Below, one piece after another: positions 10,206-21,412 of a DNA stretch of 64,000 nucleotides. This DNA is from Acanthochromis polyacanthus (Eukaryota > Chordata > Actinopteri > Pomacentridae). The translations under genes and the position numbers were made by a program. The notes under the pieces are model-generated. The model had not been told where the DNA came from and did no database searches. It saw only the letters and a program-made list of their open reading frames with translations. Position 1 is the stretch's first letter. Every line of letters begins with the position of its first letter. The stretch lies in the NCBI RefSeq assembly GCF_021347895.1, contig NC_067127.1, positions 18,510,984 to 18,574,983 of the forward strand. The letters are read 5' to 3'.

Positions 10206-12423
10206 CGTGTTTTTTTTAATTTGGTAAGATAAAATGGATCTTTTTTCATTTACATTCTTTTTATTTCAGAGGTAATCTAAGAATAGAAGTGGTATTAAAA
10301 TAACATCCATCCATTCTCTATGCAGAGTTAAATTTAAGAACTGTTTCCCTCCACAAACTGGCCCTCCACCTCCAGTTCAGCTCAAAGACTTGCAGACTTG
10401 TAGCCAAGTGATGAAACCTCCCTTTAAAGGTGGTCGAGGGATTTCAACAAATAGCAAAGCATGTTATGACAAATTAGACAAGACGATTGTGGCACTATCA
10501 TGGTTTGATGATTGCGCACAAAGCACTTCTTTGACAGCATTTTTTTTCATCTTCACTTGGCCAGGGATTCAGTCACATCCTTTCAGAGCAGGTCCTGGGG
10601 AGCCACTGACACCCCGACCCACAATCACACATCAGCCTCCACCCCGTCGCTCCCAGGCCCCCTCCGCCACCATCTCTATCAAAGGCTTAGCGTGATCTGT
10701 GGACAGATGAAGGGGAAAATGTGATTTTGAAGAAAAAAAATTAGGGAAAAGAAAAAAAAATGTAAGAAGCCAGTGAAGTGTAAGGGAGCGGATAATAGCA
10801 CTCAGTTCAAGTGTTGATGGAACCAGGCCATTATCAAACAAAAAGCCTGTTTCACTACATAATTCAACACATTTCTTGGAGAACAGCACGCTAAGCTGTG
10901 AGAGAAAAATATATACTGTAAAAAAAACATGCTGCAAAGTTTGTTTAAGCCTGCATGCGTGTTTATACTATTTTTTTCTGCCAAAACTCCCAAAAGCGAA
11001 TAATAAAATCAATGTCAGAAGAACAACTGCTGGTTCCTGAGTTAGCTTCAAGAAGCCTAAAAAGGCTTGGTTTTGAGGGGTAAAGGTGAGGAGGTGGGCG
11101 AGGGATTGATGAGGTCGATGGCGAAGGTTAAAGGAGTGTTGTTGAAGGAGACAGCATCTGAGGTGTCAAAGCAAACAGGGCCGAGGTGAGGGGCCACAGG
11201 TGTGCAGTCTGCTCACCTGACTGCAGACTCAGACAGCCCTGAGCGGCCGGCGTACATACCACACAACCCTGTGCCCTGCAGGACTCTACGACTGGCCTCC
11301 TCCATCCACCTGGATCGACTGCACAGCAAAAAAACAACTTTGTTTTGAAATTCAGCACGATAAAAATGATCCGTTACAGCACAGAGAAAAATGCGAGGCG
11401 CCTTTTTCCACGAACATGTAAGTTTGACGCGCGTCTTGTGTTGTACCTCTCTGTTCGGCTGACAGATTTATTCTTATTTTCTGAATTACATGCAGGATAA
11501 AACTATAACTGGTCACAGTTTCTGTTATGTGCCTTGGCGTAATAATGAAGCTGAAATTCTGTACATGCAGACAGTGCAAATAGCCTTTTTCATCCTTGAC
11601 TTGGGCCTTGTGTTTCCTAAAAGCACACTTTGACTGCTACCTGAAGCATTCATTACAGCCCTCTACAATGATTTCTCTCCCTCTCTCTCTCACACTCCTT
11701 CTTTTTCTCACAGCCGAACTGCATCCCCTCCTCCATCCGCCTCCCCCCTCCTCTGAGGATAAGCTGTGGTTGGGCCCTGACATCCCAAGTAATTTACTGA
11801 GTCAACACAGAGTGAAGAGGGCCCGTGTGCTTCAGAGAAAGCCCCTCTATGCAGCGGCCTCGGTCCCTGAGGAGACATGGCACACCACAGCACCAGACTG
11901 CCATGCTGGGAATCATTTAAAAGAAGAATGAAGAAAAAGTACTAATGCAAAATGTAAATACACATATATAGTTGTTTGAGATATTTATTAAGTCACACAA
12001 ATGCCCAGTTTATTAGATGCTTGTTAAAGTTTTCCTGGTGGCAACTTCATGCAGTACCGTATTTCTATTAGTTTAGGTTGTTCTGTGTTTTTGTAACATC
12101 CTGAACAAACATGTGCAGTGGCAGGATGTTACTCACATTATAATATCAGTGTATAATACAAAGACGTGTCTAATGTTGAGGTACTACAGGCTCCTCATGG
12201 GACCAGTGTTAACCAATCTGCTCTTGTGAATTATTGAATGAGTTGCATTTTTTTCTCTAAATTCCACTCATCAAAATGCCTTAAGGTAAGAAAAAAATAG
12301 GGATTTGATGTTGCTGTGTTCTGTAAACATACTGTACATGAATCTGTACTGTATATACAATTATAATCTGTTTTTTAATCTTTTGATTTGTTTGCACATT
12401 TAACTGTGTTGATAAAAATAATT
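10206..12423. other. Intergenic, no gene recognised
   Basis: Contains a short CATCCATCCATTCTCTATGCA segment near 10303-10325 that resembles the tail of the short repeat at 44876-45246, plus A-rich tracts near 10730-10760. The antisense and sense frames near 11128-11931 have no recognisable domain or splice context. Confidence 0.45.
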
Positions 12424-12925
12424 TTTGAAAGACCTCCTTAAATGAAAATCAACTTTTTCACCTTCTTGACGTGTCTATATGGCATTTTTTTTATACTGGA
12501 AGACAGCTGAGTATTTCCACCTTGAAACTGCAACAGTCTCAAAAACACTGATTCAGACCTCCAGGTTTTCATACGTTCTGTACTTCTGAGGATTTCTACC
12601 TTGAAATTGCAGTGTACCAGTGAAAGCCTCAAAAACATGAATTCAGACATCCAGGGTATCACATGTAACCAACCTTAGAGGCAAATCCTGTCTACTCGTA
12701 TGGAACTTTCCATATCAATATTCTTCTTCAAGATGGAGTACATATCGCTGAATTACTCCAATAAAATAACTTGTTATTGTGCAACGTAGGGTAGGTTTAT
12801 AGTGTTTGAGTCACAGGTGAGCTGGTGTGCTTGAGGTACAGGGGAAGAGGAGGAGTTGGGTCATTTTAAGGCAGAAGTGGATTATTTGATGGCGGGAAAT
12901 GAGTTTTTAGGAGTGAAATCAGTAA
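12424..12925 (+). repeat. Interspersed repeat, copy 2 (first copy at 1.6 kb)
   Basis: Same-orientation match to 1601-2105. It contains an internal partial duplication: TTTCCACCTTGAAACTGCA near 12515 and TTTCTACCTTGAAATTGCA near 12595 precede similar blocks. Sequence similar in character continues upstream of 12424, so the true left end may be earlier than shown. Confidence 0.65.
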
Positions 12926-13085
12926 CCAGAGAGGGATTTACAACAAAGGTGTGCTGTCCTGCACCGACATGGTCAGCATCCTAAATCGCCATGCAAGTTA
13001 GCAGAAAGGCCTACAATGATGATCAGTGGTGAAAATCACAACCCCTTCATTGTAGAGAATGAGTATTTACAGTTTTTAATGCAGC
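12926..13085. other. Spacer, nothing recognised
   Basis: Short non-coding spacer between repeats. Confidence 0.4.
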
Positions 13086-13737
13086 TGTATATACACATAT
13101 AGGCCTACTGTAACTCTAATAACTGAAGGTCAACAGACTTAAGTCATGAGGTAATTTGATCATCTTTAGCCATTCAGGACACATTTTTACTTTACATAAA
13201 TCTCAAGCAGGGGCTGCACAGTGAGTAGGTGGTTAGCACTGACGCCTTGCAGCTAAAAGATCCCCAGTTCGCATTCCAGCCTAGGCATGCAGAGGGATCA
13301 TGTTCTCCCTGTGCATGCGTGGGTTTTCTCTGGGGTCTCCAGCTTCCTCCCACGGCCCAAAAAAATGCTGAGGTTAATTGGTAACTCTAAATTGTCCGTA
13401 GCTGTGAATGTGATTGTTTGTCTCTCTGTGTAGCCCTATGATAGACTGGTAGACTGTCCAGGATGTCCCCTGCCTTCACTCTAAGTCAACCGGAATAGAC
13501 TCCAGCCCCCTGTGACCCTAATGAGGATTAAGCAATGCATAGATAATGGATGGATGGATGGATAAATCCTAAGCAATGTTCCTAAAAATTACAAGGTGGC
13601 AACTCTGTTTCAAACAGGCCAGTTTTATTCTGCTTCATCTTTGTAACACTTGCTCTGTACAACCTTCTCACTTTCATTAAAAACGTGACAGATACGTCAG
13701 ATATGTGATAATTGCTGATCTAAATAGGATCATCATT
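13086..13737 (+). repeat. Local duplication, copy A (interrupted)
   Basis: The two parts 13086-13207 and 13564-13737 together align with 14105-14398. Shared words include AGGCCTACTGTAAC, GTCATGAGGTAATTT, ACATTTTTACTTTACATAAA, AAGGTGGCAACTCT and GTAAATAGGATCATC (with small differences). Copy A is split by the short repeat at 13210-13563. Confidence 0.85.
13210..13563 (+). repeat. tRNA-promoter-like short interspersed repeat, copy 1
   Basis: Begins GGGGCTGCACAGTGAGTAGG, has a degenerate tRNA B-box-like word (CAGTTCGCATTCC near 13266), then CATGTTCTCCCTGTGCATGCG, TGAGGTTAATTGGTAACTC and a (GGAT)n tail. It is one of the most abundant short repeats in percomorph fish. Copy 2 is at 44876-45246 in the opposite orientation and has a better B-box. 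Whether it is a true SINE or another short element is not settled by sequence alone. Confidence 0.85.
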
Positions 13738-14104
13738 GCTACTGTTCAAAAGTTTGGGCTCACCCAGACAATTTCATGTTTTCATTAAAAACTCACACTT
13801 TTATTCATGTGCTGACATAATTGCAAAAGGGTTTTCTAATCATCAGTTAGCCTTTTAACACCATTAGCTAACACAATGTAGCATTAGAACACAGGAGTGA
13901 TGGTTGCTGGAAATGTTCCTCTGTACCCCTATGCAGATATTCCATTAAAAATAAGCCGTTTCCAGCTAGAATAGTCATTTACCACATTACCAATGTGTAG
14001 ACTGGATTTCTGATTCATTTAATGTTTTCTTCACTGAAAAAGCTACTTTCCTTTCAAAAATAAAGACATTGCTAAGTGACCCCAAACTTTTGAACGATAG
14101 TGTA
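13736..14104 (-). mobile_element. Tc1/mariner-type MITE, copy 2
   Basis: Reverse-orientation copy of 5467-5833. The right-hand end is well preserved (CCCAAACTTTTGAACGATAG followed by TGTA). The left end (CTACTGTTCAAAAGTTTGGG) has lost a few outer bases. It sits exactly between the two copies of the local duplication. Confidence 0.85.
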
Positions 14105-14398
14105 TACATATACTATACAGGCCTACTGTAACGCTACTGTCTAAGGTCAACAGACTGAAGTCATGAGGTAATTTCCACGTTTGATCATCTTTATCCATTC
14201 AGGATACATTTTTACTTTACATAAATCTTAAGGTGCCTAAAAATTCCAAGGTGGCAACTCTATTTCAAGCAAGCCACTTTTATTCCGCTTCAACTTTGCA
14301 ACACTTGTTCTGTACAAGCTTCTCACTTACATTAAAAAATAAACTGTGAGGAAATGTGACAGAAATGTGGTAATTGCTGATGTAAATAGGATCATCTA
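14105..14398 (+). repeat. Local duplication, copy B (uninterrupted)
   Basis: Uninterrupted counterpart of copy A. It starts directly after the MITE at 13736-14104 and shows what copy A looked like before the short repeat inserted. Confidence 0.85.
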
Positions 14399-15821
14399 TG
14401 CCTAACATGAAAACTGATGCTACCCATTTTTAAATAACTTAACAGCACTGCAGAGTATCACAGGTAATGTCGCCGCACGGTCATGCCCCATGCAAAGAGT
14501 TTAAGAACTAAGAATCAGTCCATTCTGACTGTATTCACTGCATGAACATGAATGCGCGCACGTACAGACACACACACACACACACACACACATGCTTGTT
14601 CAGGTGCAGCGCTGCACTCTCGCTGCAGGCTGCTCCTTGTAAAGGGGCCTTGGTAATGTTTGCTTTCCCATTAGGCCGCTCTTCAGATGTGAGGGCTACC
14701 TGGGCCCGTTCACTCCCCGAGGAGAGCTTTTCACTCCTCTCCAAAATGCATTATGAAGAATTAGCCACATAAACACCTGCAAATTAAGAGTGAGACTCAG
14801 ACACACTGCAGAGACAACCTCCTGCAGTTTGTCTTTCGTCCAGATGCTCAGAGCTTCGTTTGATTTACTGTGGAGCCGAACATCTCTCTGTGACTTCAGC
14901 TTTAAAGCGCAGTTGAGCAAGGCACTGAAAATCAAATCACTCTTGTAAAAGTGCTGAGCAACAGTTGTGTTTGTACTGGAAACTTCCCAGGTATGAGTAT
15001 GTGTAATTTTTCAAAATATGAAGCAAGGTGGCAGTGAAAAAGAGCATGCACGCTCAGTAACTCTGATAAATAAGTATTTGAGTCTGAATGACTTTGGGTT
15101 GATTTTGTCTTAGTTTGCCTTCAGTTTCAACAGAGCACAACAAGACTTGTTCTGAATCAGTGGCAAAAAGTCATGCAGATGTTTACTTTTGATTATTTTA
15201 AAAGATAATCTACCTGAGCTTGTCTGCAGTGTCACTGAGGTGAGCGCTTCAGCCACAGTCAGGCCATTCTGAGGAAGCCATCACTGCAGATGTTCACAAG
15301 AAGTGGATTAGAGGAGATAGAGGCATAAAGGGAGGCGATGGAGCTTTCAACGGTGAGGGCCCGGAGAATTTACTGCTTGCCTCACCGTGAACAGAAGAAT
15401 GGGCTGCTTCACAGCAGAGAGCGAGCTTTATGCAATGACGGACGATGAGTCAAGAGGAACCCCGTCCTGAACCCAGCGCGGAATGTTTCATTTACAGTCA
15501 CCCACATGGACACCCCGGCCTGTGCCTCGTCTGCCAAGACACAAGAAGGATGGGGATTTTAAACAATGTAGATAATTCAGAGCTCAAACTTCCCCCGCTG
15601 CACAAAAGGCCTACATACACTCAGACAGACCCAAAAACACAACCCACCCTCTCTCACTTTGTCTTCCCTCCCCACACTCTCAGTACCACTCTGTTATCTC
15701 ACCGTCTCCGTCCCTGTCCTCTGCTTTTGATTTATCACCTTTAAATGATGCCGTGAAAACAATTCCAGACAAAATATGTGGCACAAAATATTTTTTAACT
15801 CAAATTATTAAAGACAACATT
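14399..15821. other. Intergenic, with one (CA)n microsatellite
   Basis: A CA dinucleotide run occupies about 14566-14592. The remaining frames (for example 15445-15744) show no domain, and no splice-supported exon was found. Confidence 0.5.
14566..14592. repeat. (CA)n microsatellite
   Basis: About thirteen CA dinucleotides in an uninterrupted run. Confidence 0.95.
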
Positions 15822-16036
15822 TACAGTGCCTTGTGAAAGTATTCGGCCCCCTTGAACTTTTCAACCTTTCGCCACATTTCAGGCTTCAAACATAAAGATA
15901 TAAAATTTTGATTTTTTGTCAAGAATCAACAACAATTGGGACACAATCGTGAAGTGGAATGACATTTATTGGATATTTTATACTTTTTTAACAAATAAAA
16001 AACTGAAAAGTGGGGTGTGCAATATTATTCGGCCCC
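15822..16036 (+). repeat. Left terminal inverted repeat with IR/DR layout
   Basis: Pairs with 17241-17455. Contains outer and inner direct repeats around the shared TATTCGGCCCC core. Confidence 0.88.
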
Positions 16037-16214
16037 TTTACTTTCAGTGCAGCAAACTCACTCCAGAAGTTCAGTGAGGATCTCTGAATGATCCAATGTT
16101 ATCCTAAATGACTGATGATGATAAATAGAATCCACCTGTGTGTAATCAAGTCTCTGTATAAATGCACCTGCTCTGTGATAGTCTCAGGGTTCTGTTTAAA
16201 GTGCAGAGAGCATC

Positions 16215-17234
16215 ATGAAGACCAAGGAACACACCAGGCAGGTCTGAGATACTGTTGTGGAGAAGTTTAAAGCTGGATTTGGATACAAAAAGATTTCCCA
16301 AGCTTTAAACATCTCAAGGAGCACTGTGCAAGCAATCATATTGAAATGGAAGGAGTATCAGACCACTGCAAATCTACCAAGACCCGGCCGTCCCTCTAAA
16401 CTTTCACCTCGAACAAGGAGAAGACTGATCAGAGATGCAGTCAAGAGGCCCATGATCACTCTGGATGAACTGCAGAGATCTACAGCTGAGGTGGGAGAGT
16501 CTGTCCATAGGACAACAATCAGTCATACACTGCACAAATCTGGCCTTTATAGAAGAGTGGCAAGAAGAAAGCCATTTCTCAAAGATATCCATAAAAAGTC
16601 TCGTTTGAAGTTTGCCACAAGCCACCTGGGAGACACACCAAACATGTGGAAGAAGGTGCTCTGGTCAGATGAAACCAAAATGGAACTTTTTGGCCACAAT
16701 GCAAAACGATATGTTTGGCGTAAAAGCAACACAGCTCATCACCCTGAACACACCATCCCCACTGTCAAACATGGTGGTGGCAGCCTCATGGTTTGGGCCT
16801 GCTTTTCTTCAGCAGGGACAGGGAAGATGGTTAAAATTGATGGGAAGATGAATGGAGCCAAATACATTACCATTGTGGAAGAAAACCTGTTGGAGTCTGC
16901 AAAAGACCTGAGACTGGGACGGAGATTTATCTTCCAACAGGACAATGATCCAAAACATAAAGCCAAATCTACAATGGAATGGTTCACAAATAAACGTATC
17001 CAGGTGTTAGAATGGCCAAGTCAAAGTCCAGACCCGAATCCAATCCAGAATCTGTGGGCAGAGCTGAAGACTGCTGTTCACAAACGCTCTCCATCCAACC
17101 TCACTGAGCTCGAGCTGTTTTACAAGGAAGAATGGGCAAGAATTTCAGTCTCTCGATGTGCAAAACTGATATAGACATACCCCAAGCGACTTGCAGCTGT
17201 AATTGCAGCAAAAGGTGGTGCTATAAAGTATTAA
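16215..17234 (+). pseudogene. Tc1-like transposase with two nonsense codons
   Basis: The family ATG is at 16215 (MKTKEHTRQV). An in-frame TGA follows at 16245, where related proteins have a coding codon (CGA to TGA is the simplest change). The frame then stays open for about 305 codons from 16257. It has paired helix-turn-helix motifs (ISQALNISRSTVQAIILKW), a GRPSKLSPR linker, the first catalytic Asp in LWSDETKMELFG, the GGGSLMVWACFS glycine-rich box, the second Asp in FQQDNDPKH and the Glu in NPIQNLWAELK. A TAG at 17172 cuts the C-terminal tail, and the frame continues TYPKRLAAVIAAKGG to a natural TAA at 17232. The span equals about 340 codons, the normal family length. No frameshift was found, so only the two stop codons break it. 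Confidence 0.92.
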
Positions 17235-17240
17235 TGCAAG

Positions 17241-17455
17241 GGGGCCGAATAATATTGCACGCCCCACTTTTCAGTTTTTTATTTGTTAAAAAAGTTTAAA
17301 ATATCCAATAAATTTCGTTCCACTTCACGATTGTGTCCCACTTGTTGTTGATTCTTGACAAAAAAAATTGAATTTTATATCTTTATGTTTGAAGCCTGAA
17401 ATGTGGCGAAAGGTTGAAAGTTCAAGGGGGCCGAATACTTTCACAAGGCACTGTA
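17241..17455 (-). repeat. Right terminal inverted repeat with IR/DR layout
   Basis: Reverse-complement partner of 15822-16036, differing by a handful of substitutions and short length changes in the T/A runs. Confidence 0.88.
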
Positions 17456-19690
17456 CAGTGTAAGCAAACAGGACTCCCACCCACAAGCCCTCCCTTCTGT
17501 GTTTATTTTGTTTAGATCTTGCACCTTACTGATTCTCAGACTTTGAGATAATATTTTGACTGTAGTAATTACAGTTTATGAAATGCAATCATTGTAGGTG
17601 TCACTAAAATCAGGTGTGACACTCACAGTTAGCACCTGAAGATGGAGTTACGATGTTGCCATGCTGGGATTGAACCCAACGGAATCAAGGCTTATCTTTA
17701 CGAAAACAACATAATGTAGGTTATGTTGCAGCTCTGATGAATATCTGGCAATAAAAACAGCTGAAATCAAAACCATGCAAGAGGTATCAGCCTGGTATGT
17801 CTTTCCATGCTCAGGTTCAAACTCTCCACTTAATCCATCCGGTTCTGGATGTAGAGTTTATGAGTCCTTACAGACAGTACTCTGGGTCTCAGCCCACCGT
17901 ATCAACGTGTGTACTTGTTTTGCTTTCAAGAAAACATCAACATTCAAGAAATATGGGGCTGCATTATGGCTCTCTCTACCATGATGTAAGCTGAGTAAAA
18001 CCCCATAGTGTTCAGGGCTGGTCAGTGCTGGGAAGGCTCCTCACCGGGCTAGGTCATGTACGAGCCACGATCATCAATCACAAACAGTGAGGACTGCGCA
18101 GCGACGTGCTGGCGAAAGGAGCTGATGGCTTGACATGACTTGGCCTTCGGTGCCTCCTCGAATTCCAAGCCATCACGGACTGAAAGGATTACTTGCATAA
18201 TCTAATATTTGGTGGCACAAGAAAGCATTCATGCCTCATTTTGCTAAGTTTTTATTGGCTTTTTAGATGTGATTTAGTTATGCGTGGCTCCCCATGCCGC
18301 TTCCAATCCTGATATTTTTCTTTGCATGTCATTAGTGCTTTTTCATTAGAATTTAAATTTAACTCTTCAAGCGAGACCTGCCTTCTGGAGTCTGTTCATC
18401 CTCCAGGCAACACAAACCCCTATTCCCTGATGCAACGCCCCTATTGCATGCTCTTGATTGTAGTCATGGATATCTCTGTCAGGCACATAAACTCACTTTT
18501 AAAAAAATGCTGCAATGTCTCTCTGTTAGAGCCAAGTAAGTAACCAGTGATGTAACCAGTCAGTGCCACAGGAGACAGAGTGTTTGGCAAGTGGGTGAAA
18601 TGAGCAGTGGCACACAGTCAACAAGCTCTATCTCAGCAAATCCTAAACACAAACACATAGTGGGAGTTAAAATTGTGGTGCAAATCATTTTGGTTTGGCG
18701 AAGGTGCAGAGTGCTGTAGGCCGGACTTTGTTAGTGTGGAAACACAAAAGCAGGGTCAGTAATTTTTTATGGTTCGCCACAGGATCTTGACTTTCCCGGT
18801 GTTACAGACACAGTAATGATGGGATCAAAGCCCACCTGTATATAAAATATTCCCCTTTTGTGAGAACAGTGAGATTTGAGCAGTCATGATAAAGACGTGG
18901 TACCCTGGCATTTTCCTCTTCCTCTCATCGCCGTGATGACACTATCTGCAAGTAATCTGTTGTTCTTTACCTTTGCCATCATTTCCTTGTGCAGATCGGG
19001 GGAAGGAGATGTTGCACCATGGCACACAGCGGTGAGTTTACATAGCTCAGATACTCAAAGAGATACCCCGGCCTTTCACTGCGCACATCCCCGTCACACA
19101 GACAACTGATAGGAAGTAATCAGTAAATGGTGGTTTTAACTGGCTGGAGGATCTGACATGAACTGGACCTCACAGGATCTCCACCATGTTGTCTGAGCGT
19201 GAGACAGATTCTATCATGACAAAACCTGCTTTCTTCAGTGTGGGAAGTCTGCTTTCAACATTAAATTTATCTCGTACCTTTTTACATCAGTTAGCACTTA
19301 TTGAAGTAAATTTTTTTGTACTCTTCTTACTTATAAATTGCATATGTGCTTTTGTATTTTGACTGTTTTTCAGCACAAAGTAAAACAGCCACATTAGTGG
19401 CCTGGTAAGATTTACTGTTTATACAGCTGTGCTTTGAGTGAAATGCTTTCAGTGACAAAAGTCTGTGTAGATTCTCAGTTATCTGGGTCTTGACTGATTA
19501 ACCTTTAGAGCCCTATTTAGATCAATAAAGCATGGCGGAGAGCTTTGTAATTAAGAAAACTATGAGTTTATGGAAACAAATGTGTAACATTTTGGCTTGT
19601 AATAATGCTAAAGATGTAATGGCTGCAAAAGTGACAGCAAAGTGGATCACAATCACAATCTGGTTTTACACCAGTTTTCCCTCTACACTA
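17456..19690. other. Intergenic, no gene recognised
   Basis: Moderately AT-rich. Several short frames but no domain, exon or repeat that I can support. Confidence 0.45.
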
Positions 19691-19800
19691 TCAATCAATC
19701 AATCACTCAATCAATTCCAACAATCAAACTTTATTTGTATAGCACTTTTCATACAATGAAATTGCACCACAAAGTGCTTTACAACATTAAAAACATTTAA
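19691..19800 (-). repeat. Short LINE-tail-like repeat with (TCAA)n
   Basis: A degenerate TCAA run is followed by AAACTTTATTTGTATAGCAC, TTTCATACAATGAAATTGCA and CACAAAGTGCTTTACA. This arrangement is common in fish genomes, with the simple repeat as the 3' tail when read on the minus strand. The LINE-derived origin is an inference. Confidence 0.6.
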
Positions 19801-20441
19801 TTATGTTCAAAATCCACTATGTTGAATTTTGTTGCATTTAGCTCTTGAACTAAGGTGAGGTACCACATGGTGGTACAAGTCAAACTGTTTGGAAAAGAGC
19901 ACTTTCAAAAGTTAGTTGGCACATGGCTGGATAAACAGTCCATCTATTAGCATCAATCACAGGCTAAATCAAATTTCTTTCATAGCTGAGATGTTATAGA
20001 TCTCTAAAGTTGCCCTGAAAGGTAACTTTTGGACACAAATCAAGAGCAAACATTCTGTTCAGTTTTTCAGGGCCCTATATCAATGTGATGAGCAGAGATG
20101 CATTAATTCCAACACGTATCTTGACAAATGGATTTTGACAGTTTTAAGTGGATAATTTTACTGAGTCTGAGGAAAAATTATTTTTATAAAAACAGCCTAA
20201 ACAGCTGGTTACCAGACTTCCTCTACAACATTTAAACTCTCTGACATAGACAGTAAGAATTATGAAGTTCAGACATTTTCACTTTCTGTGGGCCAAAAAA
20301 CTTCTGACTGTTCCTAACTTCAGCTGATTATCTACCTGGTTACTGTACTGTTCAGTCTTGACCACCATTAAAATAACTGATACTTTTAGAAATGTGCTCA
20401 GCAATTTTCTGGCCAAGAATTGGGTGAACAGAATAGGCAGC
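19801..20441. other. Intergenic, nothing recognised
   Basis: No supported feature. Confidence 0.4.
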
Positions 20442-20944
20442 TTTCCACTGCAGGAACCTCGGGCAGGTGAGAGGTGGCATGAACATTTACAGGAACAGCC
20501 TTGGTCTATTCAGCCTTTAAATTTCCATTACTGCGTAAAATCCAAGAGCTTCGACTGTGATGTCTACTCCCAGTGCACCAAAGCGTGACAAATAATGATA
20601 GTTATTAGACATAACTACACCTTTATGAGCATGCCAGAAATAGAGCTATAGTTGGTTTGTTATATTAACCGATACGCTAAATTTTATAATTGTCAATGAT
20701 GATGTTAGAGAGAAGACTGCTACAAATCGAGGACATCGAGAAGGCAGAAAAACGATGCTTGTTGTCCTCACTTTCCTTTTCCTGCTTGTTGCATCAAGAT
20801 CTGAACTGCTTTTTAGAGCCAGTCCTACCCCGCAGTAGGTACTTTTTCTCTCCTAAAAATGAAAGATGTTCGAGAAGGGTGATTCTAGCAGCTGGAACGG
20901 TGCAAACCACCCTAAAACTGCCTGCAAGTTCCCGCAGTGGGAAA
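20442..20944. mobile_element. Candidate MITE with TTTCCACTGCAGGAAC-type ends
   Basis: Left end TTTCCACTGCAGGAAC (20442-20457) pairs with right end GTTCCCGCAGTGGGAAA (20928-20944), differing by one substitution and one extra base. The 503-bp interior has no transposase, and its open frame at 20690-21037 crosses the right end, which argues against a gene. The end sequence resembles non-autonomous elements common in fish. I do not assign a superfamily. Confidence 0.6.
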
Positions 20945-21251
20945 CACATTGTAGATACCACTCTTACGTCTGTACAGCAATACGGACAGAACAGTGCGCT
21001 TAGGTTAGAAGACACAGCTAGCCAGCCTTGTAAGTAATAATATCTTCAAAGCAATAGCTGACTAATTAACACATTGACTTTTCACTGTAAAACTCAGTAT
21101 CATTTTATGCTCTGGTTTTAGTATGCAATAACAACAGAGATAGAAAGTTTTAATTAGTTTACTTTGGAGTTGTAGATACATGAAAGGGTTCAATACAAAT
21201 ATGTTTACTTAGTGCACCTAATCAGTTTCTTCAATGCCTAACTTTTATATT
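20945..21251. other. Intergenic, nothing recognised
   Basis: Short AT-rich spacer. Confidence 0.4.
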
Positions 21252-21412
21252 TTAAAGGAATAGTATGATGTTTTGAAAAATAACTCACTCTCTGAAGATA
21301 TAACATGTCAATAGGAAAGCTTTAGATATGCTGATATGTGGCGTTTGTTACTTTACAAAGCCAAGCTAGTTGTTGCACCTTGTTTTAAATCTTTAAGCTA
21401 AGCTTCAAGTAA
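21252..21412 (-). repeat. Common teleost interspersed repeat, copy 3
   Basis: Starts TAAAGGAATAGTATGATGTT, the inverted terminus of the family seen at 10068-10205, and runs into AAGCCAAGCTAGTTG and TAAGCTAAGCTTC segments. Opposite orientation to copies 1 and 2. Confidence 0.55.

Larger units (their letters stand above)
15822..17455 (+). mobile_element. Nearly complete Tc1-like transposon (1634 bp)
   Basis: Starts TACAGTGCCTTGTGAAAGTA and ends with the complement TACTTTCACAAGGCACTGTA, each at a TA. The terminal inverted repeats are about 215 bp (15822-16036 and 17241-17455) and pair with only a few mismatches and small indels. Each arm has an outer and an inner copy of a TATTCGGCCCC-type motif (outer near 15839, inner near 16025), the IR/DR layout known from Sleeping Beauty-like elements, where the repeats are transposase binding sites. 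A single transposase frame lies between. The well-matched arms suggest a fairly recent insertion. Confidence 0.95.

Noticed and set aside
13260..13285. A functional tRNA gene at the B-box-like words (also at 45180)
   Set aside because: There is no cloverleaf-forming sequence or acceptor stem. The words belong to an interspersed repeat.
16257..17174. An intact 305-residue transposase starting at 16257
   Set aside because: The codon at 16257 is GTG, not a normal eukaryotic start. The real family ATG at 16215 is separated from it by a TGA, and a further nonsense codon truncates the C-terminus, so it is annotated as a pseudogene.
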